Shown here: piece by piece, positions 10,459 to 22,138 of the stretch
Numbering within the stretch: the stretch's first letter is position 1
How the letters are laid out: every line of letters begins with the position of its first letter
Assembly: GCA_026239495.1 (NCBI GenBank)
Contig: CP110830.1
Span: forward strand, 558,001 to 622,000
DNA: 64,000 bases
Direction of reading: 5' to 3'
Origin: Spiroplasma phoeniceum
GTDB lineage: Bacteria; Bacillota_I; Bacilli_A; Mycoplasmatales; Mycoplasmataceae
Position numbers and translations under genes: made by a program
The notes under the pieces: generated by a model
Database searches by the model: none
What the model saw: the letters and a program-made list of their open reading frames with translations, nothing else
What the model was told of the DNA's origin: nothing

Positions 10459-11691
10459 TGGAGTAAAGATTTAAAAGATAGTGTATTTCAAAATATATGA
10501 AATATGTTAGATGAAAATAATATACCTTATACTATTAATTTATCAAATTTTACTTTTACTTTATTAAATGATAGCAAAATATATTGTAAAGGTTTACATT
10601 CACCAAGTCGGAAAGAAAAATTAAAAGCATTTGCTGATTTGAATAAATATAAATTAGTTATTGATTGACGAGAAGAATGTGACCAATTTCAACAAAAAGA
10701 TTTAAGTGATTTAGAATTTGCTATTCGTGGTTATCAAAATAAAATAACAATTAATACATGTAACCCTGAAAGCTTAAAAAGATATATTGTTGGTTATTGT
10801 AATGAATTATTACCTTTTAATGAAGAAATAATGCGTAGTAAATATGAAGAAATAAAATATATTGAAAAATGAAATATGAAAATTATTATTCATTATTCTA
10901 GTTGAAGAATTAATTATGAATTACCACAAGATAAAGTTAATGAAAAATTAAGATTAGAGCAGTTAGATATTGAAAGAGCAAGAGTTTGAAGTTGAGGTTT
11001 ACCTGGTAATACTAGCGGGTCAATCTTTGCAAGATATATTGATATTATGCAAGCAACAGATATTATTCAACCAACAAAATTATTGGGTGGTGTTGACTTA
11101 GCAAACTCTACTAGTCCAAAAGGACATACAACATCAGCGAGTTTTTGAATATATAATTCAATTGATAAAAAAGCATATAAAGTTGCTGAATATACACACT
11201 CAAATGCTACTCAACAATTTAAAGGACCATTAGAACAAGTAAAAGATATTTTAGAATTTTACAACAATCAATTAAATCAATATTTTAATTTAATACAACA
11301 AGGAATATCAATCAATGTTGATGATAGTGCTTATGCAGCATTAGAAAGTTTAAATAGAGAAAAATATAATTATACTTTTGGTCAATATATGCATTTTAAA
11401 ACCGCACAAAAACAAAAATTTAAAATAAAGCATCGTGTAGAAGCATTTACAATGTTAATAAATACTAATCAATTAAAATGATTATGAGAAAAATGTCCTG
11501 TAAGTAAAATCCAATATGAATTAATTCAATGAGAAGATAAACCAGATGCCAGAGAAGAACGAATGTTAGACTTATATGATGATACATTTGATAGTGATTT
11601 TTATGCATTACACTTTGAATTAATACCAATGGTTAAACATAATAATTCAGCAGATTATAAATTATGACAACAAAGGGAGTGAATAACTTAA
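10459..11691 (+). pseudogene. Phage terminase large subunit, 5'-truncated (left prophage copy)
   Basis: The frame opens at WSKDLKDSVFQNIW directly after the insertion sequence and continues 410 codons to TAA. It is nearly identical to the complete terL at 59414-60874, lacking its first ~77 residues, which contained the start of the ATPase domain. The nuclease-side motif GGVDLANSTSPKGHTT and VDDSAYA are intact. TAA overlaps the next ATG (TAATG), so the late-gene order is preserved. Confidence 0.88.
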
Positions 11692-11969
11692 TGAAAAAAG
11701 ATATTTATGTAATACATGATGAGCGTGTAATAAATGCAAAAAGACCTTATATGTCTGTTTGTGGACAAGTTAAAAAAAGACTTTGTCAAGAATTAAAAAA
11801 AGATAATATTGCAATATGTAAATTAAATTTATATAACGAATATATTAAAAAATATCAAAAAGTGAAAGTATGTCTACAAGTTTTATCAAATGAACCAAAT
11901 TTATTAACAGTAAATATTATTAATTATGCACTTATCTTAAAATTAAAGGAGCGAAATAACCATGAATAA
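11691..11969 (+). CDS. Small phage protein between terL and portal (left copy)
   Basis: 92 residues, basic N-terminal half (MKKDIYVIHDERVINAKRP), no recognised family. It shares TAATG with terL, and its end overlaps the portal start by eight bases, so translation is coupled. An almost identical protein is at 59136-59414. The invariant position between terminase and portal suggests a packaging or head-assembly accessory; this is inferred from position only. Confidence 0.75.
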   Translation: MKKDIYVIHDERVINAKRPYMSVCGQVKKRLCQELKKDNIAICKLNLYNEYIKKYQKVKVCLQVLSNEPNLLTVNIINYALILKLKERNNHE

Positions 11970-13353
11970 TACTTTCCCTATTTTACCAAACTTAAATGAT
12001 ATTAATAGTGTTTTAAAATTTTATAATTATGATTGAACAATTAATTTAGCAAATATTATTGCTCGCCATCAAATGCGATTAGTAAATGGTAAAGATATTT
12101 TATTTAAGTCTCATCGTAAAGATATTTTAGAAAAATTAAATTGATGATATGAAACTTATAAAATAAAAGAAAAATTAGATAAAAACGAATTAACAGCAAG
12201 TTTAATGGGTAAAACTATCTTTGGTTTATTAGAAACTAGTGATGGCAATATTGATTTATGAATTAATCCATTTAACTTTACATCTCGTGTAAGTAAAATA
12301 AACGAAATTGAACAAGGTGCTGATATTTGATTAAATTATCATCAATCAGATAGTGGTTTTATTTTAAATTTAATTTGTACCAAAGATAAAATAGTTATTA
12401 AAGGTTGACCTAAAAATAATGAAGTAGTTGTTGGTCAAAGTAAAACACAAATTAAAGATGATGTTAAACCTGTTTTAGTACAAGAATTTAAAAACAAATT
12501 AGGTATAGTCCCCTTTTGAGAAATGATAAATGAACCTAATCCATTGTTTTTATCAACATCAACTACTTTAAATCCATGACCTACTATGGCAAATTGTTAT
12601 AAATTACAATTTGATTTAGAAGATAGTTTTAATATTAAATCAAAAGAAAGATATGCAAATCGTACGCATTGATATGGGATACTAAGTGATGATTTAATGA
12701 CTGCTTATAACAAAGGCAATAAAAAAGTACTACAAGATGTATTTGATGATATTTTTGTTCAATCAAGCTCATCAACAGTAGATGGTCAATTATCTCAATC
12801 TTTACAAGTAGTACAAGGCACACAAACCTTAGAAACATATACCGAAGACCAAAAAGCAATTATTGAACAAGTATACTTAGCATGTCATTTTTCTAGTCCT
12901 TTTGCGGATAAATCAGATAATGACCAAAATAAAACACAATCATTATTAACTAAAACCAAAGATTTAGAAAAACAAGCATATTTACAAGCATATCGTAAGC
13001 AATATTATACTAAAATGTTTGATACTGTTTTAAAATATTACGGTTTATGAGATGGCACTAGTGAACGCCCTTATGGTTTTGATTTTGTTAGCGCTAGTTT
13101 GGTAGACCAAATGCGACAAAATGAATTAATTACTGCTAGATTAGATAATGGCACAATGGAACCAATAAGAGCCATAACTGAATATGATAATATTGATGAA
13201 TTAGAAGCAACCAAATATTTTGAAAAAGTTGAAGCACAACAAGATAAAATGCAAAATAAAGAAATCGAACATAATAATAAATTACTAGAATATGATGAAA
13301 CTGGCAATAATCAAAATGCTTTACAAGGTAGAACAGAAATTAAGGAGAATTAA
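11962..13353 (+). CDS. Phage portal protein (left copy)
   Basis: 463 residues beginning MNNTFPILPNLNDINSV after AAAGGAG. Size, location after terL, and the pattern of a mixed N-terminal half (NPFNFTSRV…) with a long helical C-terminal half (VYLACHFSSPFADKSDNDQNKT, then QMRQNELITARLDNGTMEP) are those of dodecameric portal proteins of small tailed phages. The right copy (57752-59143) differs by scattered substitutions and a replaced stretch near residues 270-285. No disabling change seen. Confidence 0.72.
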
Positions 13354-13356
13354 AAA

Positions 13357-16300
13357 ATGAGTAGAATTAACCCGGGTGTTATGGAAGAATTAAGAAGACA
13401 AGCCCATGATACTTTAATAGATATCAGAGAAAACATACGAAATAATAGACATTGAATGGTTTTTCCTTTTAATGTTTATAGTTCATATATTCCTGATACT
13501 GAAACAGGTTGAAAACCTAATAATGCTAAACCAAGTGATTATGGTAGTTATTCACGAATATTTGATAATATGGAAAGTACGATTGCACAATGACAAAGTA
13601 GTTTAAAAATAGTACAAAAATATAAAGGTGAAGAAATTAAAATCTTAACGATTGATGATTTTAAAAATCAACCAATTAACTCAACAATATGAGCAAATAA
13701 TGAAACGCCTTTCGCGATAAAATTAAAAGATGAAAATAATAATGTTTATTGAAAATTAATTGATGGTGAAAATATTTATGATATTAATAAAATGTTAGAA
13801 TAATTAAATCAATATAATTTAAGTTATTTTATTAATGATAATAAAGCCGATAACTTTTATACAAAAGAAGTTAAAGTTGGTAAATATTGAGATGCTTATA
13901 TGATTGATGATAGAAGTTCAATTCAATTTGGTGATGCTAAATTTGAACAAGTATTTACACAGCAATCAACTGAAAGACAATATACTTTATTAATTTTAGA
14001 TGAAGATGTAAATAAATTAAATATTAATGATTATTATAATTTTTATACTGTATTTAATGACCGTGGATTAAATATTGGTGGTGGTAATATTAATTCTGCT
14101 CCCCAAGATAGACAATGATTATACCCATCAAATGTTATTAATTATTATTCACCTTATGATGGTAGTTTTTTATGACAAGAAATTACATTTTCAAGTATTA
14201 ATGACAAAATTAGTAATAGTGGTTTATCAGTACGACAATTTATACAAACAAGTGCACCTGGTGAAGGTTATTGTTTTCCTAAAATAACTTATGATGAAAA
14301 ACTAAATAAAGGTATTGTTGAATTAGATGAGATTTTATTAAAAGACCCAGGTGTTAGAGCGATGGCAGTTAAATTTTATGGTAATCCTATCTTTTTTGAT
14401 ATGCCAGTAATTGGGCGACCAATTATTAAAGGTCAATTTAATAAAAAAGTAATGAATTCAAGAGACTTATTAATGTATAATATGTTTCCTGCACCACCTG
14501 ATAAAATAAATACTTATGCTTCACCAGAAGTAAGTTGATATAACATTCAAGGGATTCAACCAACTATGATAACTGGTTATGAAGATTGAAAAAAAGATAT
14601 GGAAGGTAGATATGACTTTTGAAAACAGAAAAATAGTGAAGGTATTGCTATAACTGACCCTAGTACTACATCAGCAACTAATTCTACTGTTGGTAGATAT
14701 GTTTATAAAGAAGATAATGAATCTAAATTTTATTGGTCTAAAAATTGAATGATTACTCCACCTGAAAAAGTAAAAATAAAAAATGAAGATGTTAATAATA
14801 TCATTAGTACTCAAGCATCATCATATTTTAGAAGAAAAGATGAATTTGGCAATACTGTTGGTAGTGTTCAAATTGAATATAATAAAATGGGCGCATGTAA
14901 TGTTTGAGATATTTTAAATATGAATAATTTTATTAATCGCCAAATAACACTACTACCTTTAAACTATACACAAAAATTAGTTTTTAATCCTTTTACGATA
15001 CCCGGTGGTGTTGGTAAGTTCTTAAACTTTATTTCATTTGGTATTCCCTGAGGTTGAGTAATTAATCAAGATGAAAAATCATGACCTAATTTCCAATGAC
15101 TTAATGGCTTTATGAGTGCTAATATTTATAGTTTTTATAATGATGCTTTTTGATCTGACAACTCAAAAGGTAAAGGTTATCTACCATTTGAAATATTTAG
15201 AGAACAAGGAAACGATAAAGTTGGTGCTATTTTTGGGGTAAATGCCACTAGTTTAGGTTTTACTACTTTATTAACAGATAAATGCAAAGGTACTGTTTTA
15301 AATAAAAATGGTTCACCAACAAGTGAATTAGTTTATTCAACTTATAATTTAAAACAATTAAATGAAAAAACTAACCGAGTTTATTTAATTAATGAAAAAA
15401 CCAAAGCAATTGACGCTCAAACACCGGTTAGTGATAGTGAAAAAGATAATGATTGTGAATTTTTACAAACACCAGATGGTACAAATTGTAGTTATATAAT
15501 TGATATGTTTTCAATTCAAGCACTATATAAAGGTAATTTTGAAATTATCTTTTATGCTGATAACCCATATACCAATAATGAAGAAGATTATTTACGATTA
15601 TCAGTATGAAGTTTCAGAGGTAAAACAAAAAGTGTATTAAATAATTATTTACGTGATATGACAACTAATTATAAAACTAGTTTCTTATTACCACATGACT
15701 ATGAAATACCGACATTTAATTACCCACAATATGTTCTCCCACCAGTTCCATATAACTATCAACCTTATACCAAAGATATTATTCCTGCTAATGCAAAATT
15801 GCCTATATTATTTAATGCAATTCAACCAGGACAATGTAAAAAAATAACACCACCGTATAATATTGCACATAATAATTTTTTTGATGAAAATACAGAATAT
15901 TTTGGATATTCTGAAATAGAACTTGAGTTAAAACAAATTGACCCAACAATTCAAAGTATAGATAAATTTATTAGTTCTTATAAAACAATTGAAATAAGTA
16001 ATCTAAGTAATTTACAAGTTGAATGTGAACCACCAAATATAGAAAATTTTATTCCTAATAGAAATGTTGAAATTTTAGTTGGTAGAACAGGATGTTCAGA
16101 TTATTTAGGTAATTTGGATGGTGTAAAAATAGAAACACAAGGAATGGAACAAATTGATAAAGTTAATTTTGAAAATACAATTATTTTATATACTGATAAT
16201 ATAATAATAAATGATATTCAAACAGTTGCTACTGGTTATACTAATGGATTAATAAATAAAGAATATAGAACTAAATATAAAACTAAGTGAGAAGAAGCCT

Positions 16301-16599
16301 TTATTTATTTATTATTGCAAATAACAAAATTATATAATAATGATAACGATAAAATTAAAGAAACTAAACTTCAAATATATTATACTAATAATATGAAATT
16401 AAAAATTAGAATATCAAAAAGTATAATTCCTAAATTATTAGGAGTTGAGGGATATGGAGATATTTGATATTGAGGTACAACCGAATATGAAACACCTATT
16501 TCAGATGGAAGTATAAAATTTAATATAAATAATCCAAATGTTTTGAGGATTAGAAATAGTAGCAATAATCCTGTTAAAATCACAATGAAACCAAGATAA
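13357..16599 (+). pseudogene. Large phage virion protein, tail knob or receptor-binding candidate (left copy, one stop)
   Basis: 1,080 codons open except for a single TAA at 13801-13803, where the right copy has TAC (EYLKQY). The protein is rich in aromatic residues, Asn and beta-strand patterns, with no signal peptide. It is the largest gene of the late block and lies after the portal. The first ~890 residues are nearly identical to the right copy, while the last ~190 (from about 16030) diverge strongly and differ in length. That pattern fits a particle protein whose distal tip binds the host. It could also be a minor capsid or injection protein. The start is supported by AAGGAG at 13342. 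Confidence 0.7.
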
Positions 16600-16602
16600 A
16601 AA

Positions 16603-16632
16603 GAAAAAGAGATTTAGTATCTCTTTTTTTAT
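16603..16632. terminator. Bidirectional terminator between virion gene and lipoprotein
   Basis: AAAGAGAT - TTAGT - ATCTCTTT with an A-rich left flank and T7 on the right can stop the virion gene (+) and the converging lipoprotein gene (-). Confidence 0.8.
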
Positions 16633-17141
16633 TCTCCGTTAACTTTTACATTACCATCATTATCAACAATCAAGTCAGGTAAATTTTGTTCTTTACCATT
16701 TCAATTATAAACAGATTTAATATAATCATCATTTTTAATTTTTCAATAATGGAACTTAGTTTCTTTTCCTTGATAAGTTTCATATACATATAACAAATTC
16801 AAATCAACGTCTAATATTAAATAAAAGTGGTTAGTACCATCATTAATTATTAGTTCATCGTTGTGCACAATATTTTTAAATTTGTTTAAATGATATTTAT
16901 TTTCACCTTTTCATACTACATAATATCATTTATTATCAACCTCATTAAATGGTTTTTCTTGTGGTGTTATTCATTCTAAATTGTCTCTGATTTCTTGATT
17001 AGCAGTATTTATTTTGTTTTCTTCTTTTAATTTTGCTAATTCTTCGGGTGTATATTCTTGTGGTGTATTACAAGCAATTAAACTGGTTGTACTTGTTCCT
17101 ATTAAAGGGATTATTCCTAAAAAAAATAATATCTTTTTCAT
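16629..17141 (-). CDS. Cassette lipoprotein (left prophage)
   Basis: 170 residues. The N-terminus MKKILFFLGIIPLIGTS leads to a lipobox LIAC, so a diacylglyceryl Cys and anchoring on the outer face of the membrane are expected. The mature part has PFNEVDNKWYYVVW and a C-terminal YIKSVYNWNGKEQNLPDL … DNDGNVKVNGE module. It is the second gene of the toxin cassette, four bases after the upstream secreted-protein gene. Paralogues are at 53986, 25581 and 37970. Function unknown; as the constant partner of different toxins it could be a surface tether, receptor or immunity factor (inference). Confidence 0.78.
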
Positions 17142-17145
17142 ATAT

Positions 17146-17727
17146 TTATTTCTTATTAATTAAATAAATATAATTAGGATTTCATTCCCCCAATCTATTT
17201 GTTTCAATTTCAATCATATTATAATTTTTATTTTTTGATAATTCTAAAACTTTATCATGAAAATATGAATAATGATCATAAATAAAATCTACTAATGTTG
17301 AATGATCAGTATCTAAAATTGATCCACCCCAACCAGTGTTATCTTTTTGTTCCATTTTTTTAAATAAATTTGATAAATAAATCATAAAATCTGTTTTACT
17401 ATTTTCATAAAACATTTTTTCAATTACTAGAGCAGTTTTTAATGATAAATTAGTTTTAATTTTATCATGTCCAGCAGATACATAATATACTTGAAAAAAA
17501 TCTTCTTTATCATAAAGCGGATTTTCAATATTTATTATTGGGCACGATGAATAATTTATTTCTCTTTTTTGTCTATTTAAATTTTCTAAATTATTTGTTT
17601 GTGAAGAATTAATCTCACTATTTTCTATTTTAATTTCTTCTTTTTGATAAGGATTGGCGGCCACTGTTGTTGGTATAGCACTTCCGCTAATAGTTAATAC
17701 ACTTAATAAACTAAGTAATTTTTTCAT
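17146..17727 (-). CDS. Secreted cassette protein lacking its RIP domain (deletion derivative)
   Basis: 193 residues: signal peptide MKKLLSLLSVLTISGS with a cleavage-like AA site near residue 24, a short linker, then a ~120-residue C-terminal domain (NPLYDKEDFFQVYYVSAGHDK … WNPNYIYLINKK). The same two ends bracket a ~350-residue RIP region in the prophage homologue at 52386-53981, so this copy is best explained by an in-frame internal deletion or by loss of an exchangeable payload. The remaining frame is clean and could still be expressed from its promoter at 17780-17808. Confidence 0.8.
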
Positions 17728-17747
17728 ACTTTTTTTCTCCTTTTCTT

Positions 17748-17772
17748 AATCTTGAAACTTTTTATCAAGATT
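17748..17772 (-). promoter_or_regulatory. Leader inverted repeat of the toxin cassette (left prophage)
   Basis: AATCTTGA - 9 nt - TCAAGATT, an 8-bp perfect inverted repeat just downstream of the -10 box. The same element occurs at 23295-23317 and 52341-52365. It could be an operator or an mRNA hairpin. Confidence 0.7.
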
Positions 17773-17779
17773 TACCATC

Positions 17780-17808
17780 ATTATATATATATATATATAT
17801 ACATACAA
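17780..17808 (-). promoter_or_regulatory. TA-tract promoter of the toxin cassette (left prophage)
   Basis: On the minus strand: TTGTAT (17803-17808), a 17-bp spacer made almost wholly of TA repeats (one G interrupts the run), and TATAAT (17780-17785). Repeat-number change would alter the spacer in 2-bp steps. Confidence 0.75.
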
Positions 17809-17955
17809 GAAAAATTAGAAATTATTTAAAACTTTTATCTTTTAAAATAACTCTTATGACGCGTTTTAAGGGCTAAATTAGAAATGAAATATAATAATAT
17901 TATATGTTTGCTTGTTTATTGTGTGTAATTGTTTAGTATTAGTTTATAAAAAGTA

Positions 17956-17983
17956 TTGTAATTATAAAATATTAGTATATAAT
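17956..17983 (+). promoter_or_regulatory. Late promoter before the scaffold gene (left prophage)
   Basis: TTGTAA, 16-bp spacer, TATAAT. It is conserved in the right copy. A CTTGTT/AACAAG hairpin lies in the leader at 18030-18046. The 343-bp gap 17728-18070 therefore holds divergent promoters for the cassette and for the late genes, and no gene. Confidence 0.65.
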
Positions 17984-18070
17984 TAAGTTATAGGTTTAAT
18001 CTTTTTCCGTAAAAAAGAGTTTATGCTGACTTGTTAATCGAACAAGGATAAAAAAAGAGAGGTTTATAAA

Positions 18071-18228
18071 ATGGCACTTACAAAAGAACAATTAATAGAA
18101 CAAGGTTTAAGTGAAGAGATTGCAGAAAATATCTTAAATCAGTTTAATAATGAAGCAAAACAAATTAGAGAAAGTGTGCAAAAACGCGAAGATGTTATAT
18201 CAAAAGAAGACTTTATTAAATTATCTAA
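18071..18228 (+). pseudogene. Phage scaffold protein, 5' fragment (left copy)
   Basis: MALTKEQLIEQGLSEEIAEN … SKEDFIKLSN matches the first 53 residues of the complete protein at 51578-52039, then an IS427-like element interrupts it. What follows the element is not the rest of the gene, so the capsid half of this prophage copy is gone. Confidence 0.9.
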
Positions 18229-19301
18229 TAGACTTCTTGCATAACCCATTAAAATAATTTCAAATATTTGTAAAAAGGGGTTAATATAAAATTATAATTT
18301 TAATTAATTATGTCTTTTATTTAAAAATTTAATATTTTGCCACAACGAAAAATTATTTTATTATTCAAATTCGTTAATTTTAAATAAATCTTTTATGATA
18401 ACTATAATAATTGTAAATTATAAATTGAAGCAATTAAATTAAATCTTAAACTAAATCGTTTTCTACGATTTCTATATTTTTCTGTAATAATTTTAAATTT
18501 TTTAAGAATAGCAAAAATATTTTCAATAATAATTCTTATTTTTGAAACTAGTCTATTATGTTGTTTTTGTTCTTTATTTAAATGTTTTTTCTTAGTTTTC
18601 TTTGTGGGCATTATAACATTATTGTGAATTTTTTGTATTCCTTGATAACCACTATCAACTATTAATTTGGTATTTTTTAAAATTGCGATTTTTGATTCTT
18701 TAAATAAAGCATAATCGTGTTTTTTACCAAGTGAAAAACATGTTGCAATAATTTTTTTGGTTTCTTGTTCGATAATTACTTGTGTTTTAATAGTGTGTTT
18801 TTTCTTTTTACCAGAATAAGATTGTTTTTGTCTTTTTTTTGGGCGTTGGATTGGGGTTTCGGTGGCATCAATAATAATAGTTTTATCATTAAAATAATCA
18901 TTTATTAGTGCTTTTTTACCAGCAACTTGCTGAAAATCAGGGTGTTTAATTAAAATATCTTCAATTCACTTGATATTGCGATAACAATTAGCTTCACTAA
19001 TTCCGAAATTTTTTCCAAGATGAAAATAAGTTCGATATTCTCGTCAATACGATAAAGTCATCAATAATCGATTTTCTAGTGATAATTTATTAGCTTTGCC
19101 ACCTTTTTTAAATTTTTATATTTCAGCTACTTGTAAAATATCTAACATTTTATTAAAAATATCTTGTTTTATTCCTGTTAATCTTAATCATTCTTTATCA
19201 TTAATATTTTTAAATTCATCAAATTTCATAATTTAATATCCTCATAAATTATATTTTATAATAATATTTTAATAATAAAACCAGGTATCGCAAGAAGTCT
19301 A
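18229..19301 (-). mobile_element. IS427-like insertion sequence, copy with fused transposase frame
   Basis: Full-length element, TA to TA, inserted in the scaffold gene. The two sides of the element now lead to unrelated sequences (scaffold on the left, ISLre2 on the right), so recombination between element copies has occurred after insertion. Confidence 0.9.
18402..19229 (-). CDS. IS5-family (IS427-like) transposase, single-frame variant
   Basis: 828 bases in one continuous frame, 275 residues. Other copies have seven A residues in the slip run and need a -1 frameshift; this copy has eight (seen as T8 at 18833-18840), which joins the N-terminal part (MKFDEFKNIND … NDYFNDKTIIIDATETPIQRP) to the C-terminal catalytic part (IVDSGYQGIQK … FAILKKFKIITEKYRNRRKRFSLRFN). 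The DDE residues are expected in IIIDAT, VDSGYQG and the ENIFAILKK block. Expression would no longer depend on frameshifting. Confidence 0.85.
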
Positions 19302-20112
19302 TTTTGCTTTTAATGCTCTATAAATTTTTTTAATTTGTTTTTCACCATCACTTAATATTAATATTTTAGTATCTTCATTAATATCATAATTATCCATTGA
19401 TTTAAAAATTTTATCAATAAAATTATCAATATTTGATTTTTCATTTTTATTCTTATGATTTTTATTCATCATTTGAAAAACGCCTTTTTTCTTTTTCATT
19501 TTTATTTTGGTTTTTGTTGACTTTTCTTCATCAACACCAATATGCATAGTTGAAAGAAATATTTTATTTTCAACTTTTTTTATTTTATCGCATTGGTTCA
19601 AAAGCTCCGTCAATTTGAATATATAAAACATTATTTGGAATTTTAATTTTATTATTATTTTTATTACTAATGTAATCGCTTTCTTTTAAATCGGCATTTT
19701 TAAAAATATTAGATATTGTTCTTTCGCTAATATTTGCATTCTCTGTTGTATGTAAAATATCTTTATATCTTTTTCCATCACCAATAAAAGACATATATTT
19801 ATCTTTTAAATTTATTTCGATTCTTTCGTATTTTTTTAAACCTAATTCTTCATCTAAAGGATAACGATTTATATTTTCTTTTTTTTCATAATATTTAACA
19901 TATAATCTTCTTTTAATGGGAAAATCTCCATATTCTGTTTTAATTGTTTTTGGCAATTTTGATATCACCTTATATCCTTGTAATATTTGTACTTGTTGAT
20001 ATAATTTAAATATCTCATTATCTCTATTAATAAATAAGTTTTTAATTTCATTGTTTGTTTCTATTCTTTTATTTTCTTTATAATTTCCTAATAAATTATT
20101 TTTTAATTCCAT
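19302..20112 (-). pseudogene. ISLre2/UPF0236 transposase, N-terminal fragment with frameshift
   Basis: Starts MELKNNLLGNYKENKRIE at 20112 with an AAAGGAAA site, continues through FPIKRRLYVKYYEKKENINRYPLDEELGL, SERTISNIFKN and the first catalytic block LYIQIDGAFEP, shifts frame at about 19595, then covers STMHIGVDEEKSTKTK and LILSDGEKQIKK and stops dead at the IS end. The intact relative is at 61862-63202. Confidence 0.8.
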
Positions 20113-20153
20113 TTTATTATTTCCTTTCGTAATTAAACAAATTATTCTAAATT

Positions 20154-21893
20154 ATGATACTTAATACTTCACATAATTTTAACAAAAAACGAATTACTAG
20201 TTATGAACATTTAAATAAAAAATATGATTTGAATTTTAGTGACTATAATTTTGGTTTTGATTGAGAATTATTTAAAGACTTTGTTGGTGATAGTTATGCC
20301 CGATATTTTACTTCGCCAACTTTTTTTAAGTTTGTTTCAGCTGGTCTGGGCACTAATAAAGCATGAAATCATTTAGCAGAAAAATTATTTTTTGCTTGTA
20401 ATTTTACCGATGCTTCGTCGGTCATTTTACGAATATACGCCAACACCCACGAAGATACCACATTTGGTGATACAATTAATGTCTGTAATTATTTATATGA
20501 TAAATATGGGGTTGATATAGGACCCGACAATGAAAATGGCATTGTTTGACCTAAAAATGTTAAAGAAGGTGGTGAAATTGTTTTTCCTAGTGGTGTTCGC
20601 ATTGCCTTTGCTGGTTATGCTAATGGTAATAAAATTATGGGAAAAGCTGGTAAAGGTGGCGGTATTATATCAGCCTGAACATATGAAATGATACATGCTG
20701 AAGAAAAAGAAATTTTAACGGACAAAGAACTAGATAAAAGATATAATAATTTAAGAGTTTCAATGTTTCGTTCTAAAAGTTTAAAAGTATATTATAAAAA
20801 ACACACGGATGAAAATGATAATACACAATATAATTTAGATAATCCTATTACAGTAAAAGAATTATCTTGGACATTTCAAGAATGAGACAACAAAGCAAAA
20901 CAATACATAACAGTAACAACATATTTTCATAAAACATATTCTAATCAATTTACTTTTAACCCTTTTGATAAATACCATGTCTTTTATGAAAAATTTGTAA
21001 CCCCATATTTACCCTTAAATGAAAGAATTAAAAAAATTTTAAAAGAACACAATCAAGTATATTCAGAAAATACACAGGCATTTAACGGATTGGGTGTTTT
21101 TAATTTAAGATTAACAATGGGTGCTGTTTGAAATAAAATACCTGATATTACTAAAAAACTTGTTTTAACAAATAAAGAATAACGACCTGATTTATTTGAA
21201 CTTGAATACTACGGATTTGAATATAACGATAATGACCCCAGTATTTATGTTTTACGAAATTATCGTAAATATATTAAAGAATATAATTTACAAGATTTTT
21301 ATAATCTAAATAAAAAACAGTATCAATTTGATAGTTATTCAATTGGTGTTGATTATGCTAATGGTAGCGAAGACCATACGATATTTTTATTTAGTGGTTA
21401 TAAAATTAATGAAAATAATGAATATGATAAATATTTAATTGAAGAAAATGTTGTTACACCTAAAAATGCAATGAATTTAAATGAAATAGTTGAATATTAC
21501 GGGCAATGAATAATTAATACATTTGATAAATTTGATGGTTTTGAATATGCTACATTTCATTATGATATTAATGCCCACGATTTTATGCAAAAATTACAAG
21601 AAGATATTTACCCTTATTTAGGTTATAAAATTAAAATGTTTAAAGCCAAAAAACATCAGACATCCTTTAATAAAGAAGCGGGTATAATCAATCGTGTAAC
21701 ATTAATAAGAAAAATGTTTGTTCAGGGCAAAATATATGGTATGTTAGATAACTTCCCATTTTTAGATAAATGCATTAGTTAACTAAGATTCAGTGATACC
21801 AAAACAAACACACCTGATAGTAAAACGTACCATGACCCATACGATGCTTTGTTTTATAGTTCTTATCCATATCGTTTTAAAATGGGATTATAA
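20154..21893 (+). pseudogene. Second, unrelated phage terminase large subunit (two stops)
   Basis: 580 codons, open except for TAA at 21180-21182 and 21780-21782. The N-terminal half has terminase ATPase features (FKFVSAGLGTNKAW, then GEIVFPSGVRIAFAGYANGNKIMG). The C-terminal half has the RNase H-like nuclease start SIGVDYANGSEDHTIF and a late DPYDALFYSSYPYRF. It does not resemble terL at 59414 beyond these family motifs, so a different prophage once resided here. No other gene of that phage is recognisable nearby. The 245 bases to 22138 hold nothing I can support. Confidence 0.8.
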
Positions 21894-22138
21894 CTAATTT
21901 TGTTATTGGGCGAGCGGTTGATTTTATTAAATTTTTGTGATAAAATGATTTACAAGTTAAAAAAATTTTGAGATTCTTTCAAACAAATTTGGAAACCTTT
22001 ATAAAATTATTTGCTTAACGCTTAGAATTTTTCCCAAGTATTTTGAAAAACGGCGGCAAAAGTTTTTTTAAACTTTAAGTAATTTTTCGCAAAACTTATG
22101 GAAACCACCGCGAGCCCAGATTGACCCTTTCCATATAA

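Noticed and set aside
14075..14287. Extra frame inside the virion gene, repeated at 56815-57027
   Set aside because: Present in both copies only because the copies are duplicates; hydrophobic low-complexity product in an alternative frame.
7537..20112. A single ISLre2 element split by everything between 7.8 and 19.3 kb
   Set aside because: The C-terminal and N-terminal fragments face the right way but about 80 central residues are missing, so a simple insertion cannot be claimed.
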